Positions 3,547-8,694 of a stretch of 8,694 bases of DNA are shown piece by piece. The stretch spans positions 1 through 8,694 of the forward strand of contig CAMNIW010000045.1 in the NCBI GenBank assembly GCA_946540675.1. The letters are read 5' to 3'. The notes below the pieces were generated by a model that was not told the origin of the DNA, did no database searches, and saw only the letters and a list, made by a program, of their open reading frames with translations. Every line of letters starts with the position of its first letter. The stretch's first letter is position 1. The stretch is from an uncultured Clostridia bacterium. Its GTDB lineage: Bacteria > Bacillota > Clostridia > Christensenellales > Borkfalkiaceae. Both the position numbers and the translations under genes were made by a program.

Positions 3547-5247
3547 ATGAGAAAAATTTTCAAGGCAATCTCACTTGTTCTTAGCACACTCATTGCGACT
3601 ACCGCGGTATCCTGTGCGAGTTCCGCCAATCGGGGTGATAAAAATGGAGAGAAAGTCGATCCGAACAGAACGCAATTAAGAGTATTTTATTATGCCGCAG
3701 GCTATGGTAACGCCTGGATACAGGAACTCAAGGTTAACTTTGAAAAAGCGTATAAGGACGTCTCGTTTGAAGACGGGAAAGTCGGCGTGCAGATTATGCC
3801 GAGAGGCGAGATGAAAGACTTTACGGTAAGCGACGTCAGAGACGGGACTTATGACGTTCTCTTTTTGGAAGCGCCTAAAAATTATTACAGTATGATGACG
3901 CAGGGGATTTTGGAGCCGCTTGACAGTTTTATGGAAGAGGCTAATCCGAACGACGGCGGAAAAAGTATTGCGAGCAAGATGACCGAACAGCAAAGGAGTT
4001 ATTACTATTATAACAACCACTATTACGGCATACCGCACTACGCCGGGTCTTACGGTATAGTATATAATAAAGATATGTTTGACGAAAAGGGCTTTTATCT
4101 TGCCGCTACGCCGGATGAAGATACGGGAGATATTCTTATCTCGAAGTCGAATCCCGAAAAAAGCGTCGGGCCCGACGGGAAAAAGGGTACCGACGACGAC
4201 GGACTTCCGCGTACTTACGACGAATTCTTCGCCCTTTGCGACGAAATAAACGCGCGCGGCGTCGATCCGATTTGTTTCCCGAGCCAGTATCGCGAGCACC
4301 ATCTCAACGTGCTTATGGACAATCTTGTCGCAAACCATCTCGGAGCCGGGCAGACCGTACTCAATTGCACCTTTAACGGCACGGCAGACAGCCTTCTCGT
4401 CCTTAACGCGGACGGATCGCCTAAGAAGGGTGCGGACGGTAAATTTATAACCGAGAGCAAGGTTATAACCGAAGAAAACGGTTACGAACTTGCCCGTCAG
4501 GACGGTAAGTACTACGCGATGAACTTCATATACAGACTTCTTTCCAATAAAGATTATTATCCCGAAAAGACGTCTACCGAAGGAACGACGACTTCACATA
4601 CGATGAACCAGCAGATGTATCTCGAAAACGAGAGCAGGGGACTTCGTTCCAGCGCCATGCTCGCCGACGGCGTGTGGTGGCAAATGGAAGCCGACGGAAC
4701 GTTCAGACGTATGGCGGCGAGAGATGAAAAGTATTCCAAGGCGAACCGCAATTTCGGGTGGATGCAGTTGCCGCAGGCGACCGAAGAAGACGCCGAAGCG
4801 TTTGCAAGGGGAGATAAAAAGAGCGTATACAGCGATTATCTCAACGCCGTCGCGTGCGTAAAGGCGGGGCTTCCGGATTATTCCAAGAGATTGGCTTTCG
4901 AGTTCCTTAAATTTGCCTATACCGACGACGCTCTCGCAAAGTTTACCTATACGACGGGTGCGATAATCGGTATGGACTATCTCGATTCGATAGATATGTC
5001 GAAGCTCAACTATTTCAGCAGGAGCGTCGTAAACGCGGCTAAAAATTCCGACCTTGCGTACCGCGTATCGTCGAGTGCGTTCTATAACAGGAATATAAAC
5101 AAACTTTCCGTTATGAACCTTTACGCCAACAACATCGGCGGCAATAACTATAAGACCATAGTTCCCGCCATTCTTGAAGGGAAGGTTACGGGCGAAGATT
5201 ATTTCAAGAGTTATCAATCTTATTTCAAAAACCAGTTGTGGTCGTAA
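3547..5247 (+). CDS. Carbohydrate ABC transporter solute-binding lipoprotein
   Basis: A 566-residue extracellular solute-binding protein of the family 1 sugar-binding type, expected to sit on the outer face of the membrane as a lipoprotein and hand an oligosaccharide to the two permeases encoded next. The signal peptide (1-22) ends in the lipobox AVSC with C23 as the lipidated residue. The fold signatures are DVLFLEAPKNYY near residues 104-115 and YGIPHYAGSYGIVYNKDMF at 160-178. Several aromatic stretches (YYYYNNHYY) may line a sugar site. An insertion at 208-221, GPDGKKGTDDDGLP, is dense in Asp and Gly and resembles a calcium-binding loop. At 566 residues it is longer than the usual 400-450, mostly because of this and a second Gly/Asp-rich insertion near 285-310. 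The start at 3547 is supported by AAGGAG at 3535-3540, 6 nt upstream. The substrate cannot be named. Confidence 0.93.
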   Translation: MRKIFKAISLVLSTLIATTAVSCASSANRGDKNGEKVDPNRTQLRVFYYAAGYGNAWIQELKVNFEKAYKDVSFEDGKVGVQIMPRGEMKDFTVSDVRDGTYDVLFLEAPKNYYSMMTQGILEPLDSFMEEANPNDGGKSIASKMTEQQRSYYYYNNHYYGIPHYAGSYGIVYNKDMFDEKGFYLAATPDEDTGDILISKSNPEKSVGPDGKKGTDDDGLPRTYDEFFALCDEINARGVDPICFPSQYREHHLNVLMDNLVANHLGAGQTVLNCTFNGTADSLLVLNADGSPKKGADGKFITESKVITEENGYELARQDGKYYAMNFIYRLLSNKDYYPEKTSTEGTTTSHTMNQQMYLENESRGLRSSAMLADGVWWQMEADGTFRRMAARDEKYSKANRNFGWMQLPQATEEDAEAFARGDKKSVYSDYLNAVACVKAGLPDYSKRLAFEFLKFAYTDDALAKFTYTTGAIIGMDYLDSIDMSKLNYFSRSVVNAAKNSDLAYRVSSSAFYNRNINKLSVMNLYANNIGGNNYKTIVPAILEGKVTGEDYFKSYQSYFKNQLWS

Positions 5248-5275
5248 CTGTCAATAAATATTAAGGGGAAACGTA

Positions 5276-6205
5276 ATGGAGAAAACGAAACGCGCGCCGC
5301 TCGGGCAAAACACTGTAAAAAGTAAACTTTTTTACGCGCTTTTGCTCTTTATACCGACGTTGCAATTTATCGTATTTTATATAGTGGTACACGTCAACTC
5401 TTTCACTCTCGCCTTCAAAGTCTTTCCCGACGGAACGGCGAGAGCGTGGGAGTGGGATAAAGCCTTTTCCAACTTTACGGTATGGTTCAATGCGGACAAG
5501 GTAAGGTTTTTGAGCGCGATCAGCGTTTCGCTCAGGGCATATCTCATATCTCTTATCGTCGGCGTTCCGCTCGGTCTTTTCTTTTCTTACTATCTTTTCA
5601 AAAGGATGCCGGGGGCGAAGTTTTTCAGGGTAATACTCTTTATGCCTTCGATAATATCGGCGGCGGTTCTCGGCGTAATATATAAAATGGTCACCGACAA
5701 CGTCGTAAGGGATCTTTTGGATCAATGGTTCGGCTTATCGGTCAATTTCTGGGGCGACGTAAGATACCGTTTCGGCACGATAATGTTTTTCAGCGTGTTT
5801 GTCAGTTTCGGTACGTCGGTACTTATGTATACCAACAAAATGACGTCTATCCCGCCCGAAATGCTCGAATCGGCGCAACTCGACGGGGCAAGCGGCATAA
5901 AGGAGTTCTGGTATATAGTACTTCCGCAAACGTACTCTATATTCACCGTGTTTATGATACAAAGCATAGCGGGCTGTTTTTCTAATCAATACAGCGTAAT
6001 GATGCTTTTGGACGGCGGATACAGCGAGCCTACCGACGCAACGCCCATGGGCTATATGCTTTGGCACGGCGTAGAAAAACAAGCGGGCAACGTGGCGCTT
6101 ATGACGCCATACGCGGCGCTCGGCGTTATGATAACGGTAGTCATAGTGCCCGTTACGTTCCTTGCGAGATACCTTCTCAACCGTTTCGGCTGGAAGGAAG
6201 AGTGA
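5276..6205 (+). CDS. Carbohydrate ABC transporter permease, MalF type
   Basis: A 309-residue inner-membrane permease of the CUT1 carbohydrate family, forming half of the transport channel. It has about six hydrophobic segments, starting near residues 17-40 (LFYALLLFIPTLQFIVFY) and ending near 275-300. The cytoplasmic EAA loop, which docks onto the ATPase, is ESAQLDGASGIKEFWYIVLP from residue 198 and keeps the conserved DGA, Gly and LP positions. There is no long periplasmic insertion of the E. coli MalF kind, so it resembles the short Gram-positive permeases. AAGGGG at 5263-5268 serves as the ribosome binding site. It lies 28 bp after the binding protein and 10 bp before the second permease, within one operon. 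Confidence 0.94.
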   Translation: MEKTKRAPLGQNTVKSKLFYALLLFIPTLQFIVFYIVVHVNSFTLAFKVFPDGTARAWEWDKAFSNFTVWFNADKVRFLSAISVSLRAYLISLIVGVPLGLFFSYYLFKRMPGAKFFRVILFMPSIISAAVLGVIYKMVTDNVVRDLLDQWFGLSVNFWGDVRYRFGTIMFFSVFVSFGTSVLMYTNKMTSIPPEMLESAQLDGASGIKEFWYIVLPQTYSIFTVFMIQSIAGCFSNQYSVMMLLDGGYSEPTDATPMGYMLWHGVEKQAGNVALMTPYAALGVMITVVIVPVTFLARYLLNRFGWKEE

Positions 6206-6215
6206 GAGGTGGAAT

Positions 6216-7130
6216 ATGAAGAGAAAACACGATAAATTTTCACCCCTTACGGTAATAATGCTGATAGTCCTTGTCCTGTACTGCCTTACGCTTTTCGGAA
6301 TGCTCTTATGGGCAGTAATGCAGATATTCAAGGATTCCTACGAATTTCCGTACAACAGGATATGGTTTCCCAAGTTAAAGGACTTTACGCTCGTCAATTT
6401 CAGCGGAATGATCGAGTATGCCGATATGGAGTGGCTCGTCACGATGAAAGGGTCGAGAAGCGTTCCCATAACCGAGATAATATTCAACTCGATAGTTTAT
6501 TCCGTCGGAGGAGCGTTCATACACGTTCTTGTGACGTGCATAGTCGCTTATCTCGCGTCCAAATATAAATACTGGTATTCGCGCATACTGTACGGTACGG
6601 TAATTATCGTAATGATAATTCCCGTCGTCGGCAGTCAGGCGTCCGAGATAGAGATACTTACCAAACTCGGACTTTACAACACGAGATACAGTTTCGTCGT
6701 CTTAAAAGCGGGCTTTGTCGGCATATATTTCCTTGTCTTTTACGAGATGTTCAGGAGTATTCCGAACGCGTACAGCGAAGCGGCGATGATCGACGGAGCA
6801 AACGACTGGTACGTAATGGTGCGCATATATATGCCGCTTATAAGAAACGTGTTTATGACGGTATTTTTAATAACTTTCATAACGTTCTGGAACGATTATC
6901 AGATGCCGCTTTTGTATATGCCGGACTATCCCACGCTTTCATACTTCCTGTTCAAACTTCAGACGTCGTCCAAGGCGATAGAACTTGCGGACGGAAGATT
7001 CGTCGATCTATCCTATCCCACGGTAAAGATGGCGGCAACGGTAGTGCTTATGACTCCCATACTCATCATCTTCATAACCCTTCACGATAAACTGATGGGA
7101 AATCTCACTATCGGCGGAGTCAAAGGCTGA
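6216..7130 (+). CDS. Carbohydrate ABC transporter permease, MalG type
   Basis: A 304-residue permease, the second membrane subunit of the importer. The N-terminal segment PLTVIMLIVLVLYCLTLFGM spans the membrane and about five more segments follow. The EAA loop is EAAMIDGANDWYVMVRIYMP from residue 188, a close match to the consensus. The C-terminus GNLTIGGVKG is typical of MalG-type subunits. The start at 6216 is chosen because AGAGGTGG (6205-6212) lies just before it and because the resulting N-terminus (MKRKHDKF) is the usual basic stretch before the first membrane segment. The frame is open upstream to 6162, but that would overlap the first permease and add 18 residues without homology. No ATPase gene is adjacent. 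Confidence 0.94.
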   Translation: MKRKHDKFSPLTVIMLIVLVLYCLTLFGMLLWAVMQIFKDSYEFPYNRIWFPKLKDFTLVNFSGMIEYADMEWLVTMKGSRSVPITEIIFNSIVYSVGGAFIHVLVTCIVAYLASKYKYWYSRILYGTVIIVMIIPVVGSQASEIEILTKLGLYNTRYSFVVLKAGFVGIYFLVFYEMFRSIPNAYSEAAMIDGANDWYVMVRIYMPLIRNVFMTVFLITFITFWNDYQMPLLYMPDYPTLSYFLFKLQTSSKAIELADGRFVDLSYPTVKMAATVVLMTPILIIFITLHDKLMGNLTIGGVKG

Positions 7131-7137
7131 AAGCCTT
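7123..7137 (+). other. Small hairpin over the second permease stop codon
   Basis: AAGGCT (7123-7128), a GAA loop and AGCCTT (7132-7137) form a perfect 6-bp stem with a tight triloop that spans the TGA stop at 7128-7130. No T-tract follows, so transcription should continue into the next gene. It may mark an RNA-processing or stability point between the transporter genes and the large secreted protein. Confidence 0.4.
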
Positions 7138-7171
7138 ACGTAATTATTAAAATAATGTTAAAGGAGAAAAT

Positions 7172-8694
7172 ATGAAAAGGAAAGTAATATTTGCGTCGGC
7201 GCTCGCGGCGGTCGCGCTCGGAACTATAGGAGCGGCTGTATACGCCGCAAACCCGTTTGTCAGTACTTACGCTATGGAAAACTGGCAGGTAGGCGAAATC
7301 GACGAAAAATATTTATACGGAACTGTTTTTTCGGTTCCTTCCGCCACGGTAGAGATAGGCGGAGTCACCGCGGAAGCGACCTTTTCGGTCACGTATCCGG
7401 ACGGGAAGACTACGATAGAAAACAACGTGGTACTCGATAAGGCGGGCATATATACGGTCAATTATTTTGCCGCCGTCGGCAACGTCCGTTGCGTCAGAGA
7501 AGAGAAATTTACCGTAGAAAAACAATCCTGGCTCGTAAAGGACGCGAAGAGCAGCGTGTATTACGGCGATTATTCCGATTACGGAGCCACGTCTTCGGGG
7601 CTTATAGTCAGGCTTGCCCATAAGGACGAACTCTCTTTCGCTAAACTCATCGATATGTCGTCGCTTAACGGTTCGGAGCATTTGATAGACGCGTTTATCA
7701 CTCCGGACACAAGGGGAGTGTACGACTTCAACAAACTTATAGTGACCTATACCGATTCGATAGACAGTTCGGTATGGCTTCGCTACGAGATAAAGAGATA
7801 CAGCATATACAATACGGTAGGACTTGCCAACTCTTTCGTTTCGGTCGCCGGCAACGGACAGAGTCAGACCGGATGGGAGCCGGGCAAAGGATACCACGTC
7901 AATAACGACAGTCTTGGCACGCCTATCGACTGTTCGTTCGTCGCTCAGCGCGGCGCAAACGGTTGGAGCGGTACGCCGCAGGACTATGTCCCCGACGTCA
8001 GGAAAATATATTTCTCGCTCAACACGACCACTATGGAAGCGCGCGCGCAGGGTTGGTACATGGCGGATCTCGACGACCCCGAATGCTATAAAGAACAATG
8101 GAAGGGCTTCCCCAGCGGAAAAGCGCGCCTTACCATATCGGCGGCGGGCTACAATTCCACCACCGCTAATTTCTGTATTACGGGCGTATACGGCATAGCC
8201 GATCTGTCCGAAGAACTGACTTCTTCGACGGACGAGCCCGATTTGCACGTATCTATAGAAAAGGACGGTATGCCGATGGGAAAAACGGGTGCGGCATATA
8301 CGATACCCGCGGCTACCGCGCGCGACGTGTTCGCCGAGCCTTGCGACGTCAAAGTCAGCGTATGGCGCGATTACGCTACCGAAACACCCGTAAGCGTCAG
8401 CGTTGTCGGCGGTAAATTTTTACCCGCCGTTTCGGGCTGGTATACCGTGTTATATACGGCGACCGACGCCCGCGGCAACATTAAGACCGACACGAGAAAC
8501 GTCTATATCGCGCAGGATCTCGCCGCCTTGACGGTGACGGTTCCGAGCGACGCTCAGAAAACGGCTTCTCTCGGCGAGTGGGTAGAAGTTCCCGTTCCCG
8601 AAACGAGTGGCGGAAGCGGTATGGCGACGGTTAAGGCTTCGGTCACGCACGACGGAGTTACGACGGAGATAACCGACGGATTCAGACCCGACGC
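7172..8694 (+). CDS. Large secreted protein with Ig-like domains (3' end outside window)
   Basis: The frame is open from ATG at 7172 to the window edge (507 whole codons, no stop). AAGGAG at 7161-7166, 5 nt upstream, fixes the start. Residues 1-26 are a signal peptide with a basic start, an Ala/Leu/Val-rich core and an Ala cleavage site (VYAA). Residues 47-116 form an Ig-like beta-sandwich (DKAGIYTVNYFAAVGN). Residues 117-345 look like a larger beta-sandwich, possibly a LamG/concanavalin-type carbohydrate-binding domain; this is a guess from strand pattern and aromatic content. Residues 357-447 are a second Ig-like domain ending in YTVLYTATDARGNIKTDTR, typical of bacterial Ig-like (DUF5011/Big-type) repeats. 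A third starts near 450. No catalytic motif is visible. Position 41 bp after the second permease places it in the sugar-import operon. Cell-surface anchoring cannot be judged without the C-terminus. Confidence 0.85.
   Translation, partial: MKRKVIFASALAAVALGTIGAAVYAANPFVSTYAMENWQVGEIDEKYLYGTVFSVPSATVEIGGVTAEATFSVTYPDGKTTIENNVVLDKAGIYTVNYFAAVGNVRCVREEKFTVEKQSWLVKDAKSSVYYGDYSDYGATSSGLIVRLAHKDELSFAKLIDMSSLNGSEHLIDAFITPDTRGVYDFNKLIVTYTDSIDSSVWLRYEIKRYSIYNTVGLANSFVSVAGNGQSQTGWEPGKGYHVNNDSLGTPIDCSFVAQRGANGWSGTPQDYVPDVRKIYFSLNTTTMEARAQGWYMADLDDPECYKEQWKGFPSGKARLTISAAGYNSTTANFCITGVYGIADLSEELTSSTDEPDLHVSIEKDGMPMGKTGAAYTIPAATARDVFAEPCDVKVSVWRDYATETPVSVSVVGGKFLPAVSGWYTVLYTATDARGNIKTDTRNVYIAQDLAALTVTVPSDAQKTASLGEWVEVPVPETSGGSGMATVKASVTHDGVTTEITDGFRPD

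Noticed and set aside
3676..4338. 220-codon minus-strand frame, and another at 4594-5217, opposite the binding-protein gene
   Set aside because: Both lie wholly inside a well-supported gene and show the composition of antisense translation, with no initiation signals.
5735..6331. Minus-strand frames opposite the permease genes (also 5261-5725)
   Set aside because: They oppose strongly supported permeases with conserved EAA loops; the translations lack family features.
7313..8248. 311-codon open frame on the minus strand opposite the secreted protein
   Set aside because: The plus strand has a signal peptide, ribosome binding site and clear domains. The antisense frame is open because the real gene rarely uses codons that give stops in that frame, and its translation is Arg/Tyr/Val-rich without domain features.

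Overview
The window looks like chromosomal DNA of a fermentative, Gram-positive-type Firmicute, probably a gut-type Clostridia lineage. This is inferred from the L-lactate dehydrogenase, a VanZ-like protein, AGGAGG-type ribosome binding sites, a lipoprotein-anchored sugar ABC importer and heavy use of ATA (Ile) and CG-ending codons. The species cannot be named from sequence alone. Intergenic DNA is visibly more AT-rich than the coding DNA. No transposase, integrase, CRISPR array or rRNA is visible.

Layout. (1) 1-479: 3' part of an L-lactate dehydrogenase gene. (2) 534-1052: small VanZ-like membrane protein whose start abuts a 9-bp inverted repeat enclosing a TATAAT box. (3) 1036-1237: tRNA-Arg(ACG) with a consensus promoter (TTGACA, 17 bp, TATACT) lying across the VanZ stop, an encoded CCA and a strong terminator. 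(4) 1238-1536: unusual non-coding stretch. The last 11 nt of the tRNA, the terminator and an antisense T-arm fragment are repeated about 271 bp downstream, and the DNA between the copies can form at least five further stems. (5) 1537-3211: AT-rich two-gene cassette. It holds a class II Fic protein with an N-terminal helix-turn-helix, apparently read from a leaderless transcript, and 7 bp behind it a small protein with an RNxxxH motif like that of HEPN ribonucleases. (6) 3212-3546: non-coding, with a perfect 24-bp palindrome, other inverted repeats, a TTGCA cluster and an AT-rich promoter. (7) 3547-8694: carbohydrate-importer operon made of a solute-binding lipoprotein, a MalF-type permease, a MalG-type permease and then a large secreted protein with Ig-like repeats that runs off the window.

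How they work together. In region 7 the lipoprotein should capture an oligosaccharide outside the cell and pass it to the two permeases. No ATPase gene is present between them, so a shared MsmX/MalK-type ATPase encoded elsewhere is likely. The secreted multidomain protein shares the operon and may bind or present the glycan. Region 5 is the most interesting part: an AMP-transferase-family protein paired with a HEPN-like protein, sitting beside a tRNA gene with a duplicated 3' end, resembles a small accessory toxin or defence module. That functional reading is inference.
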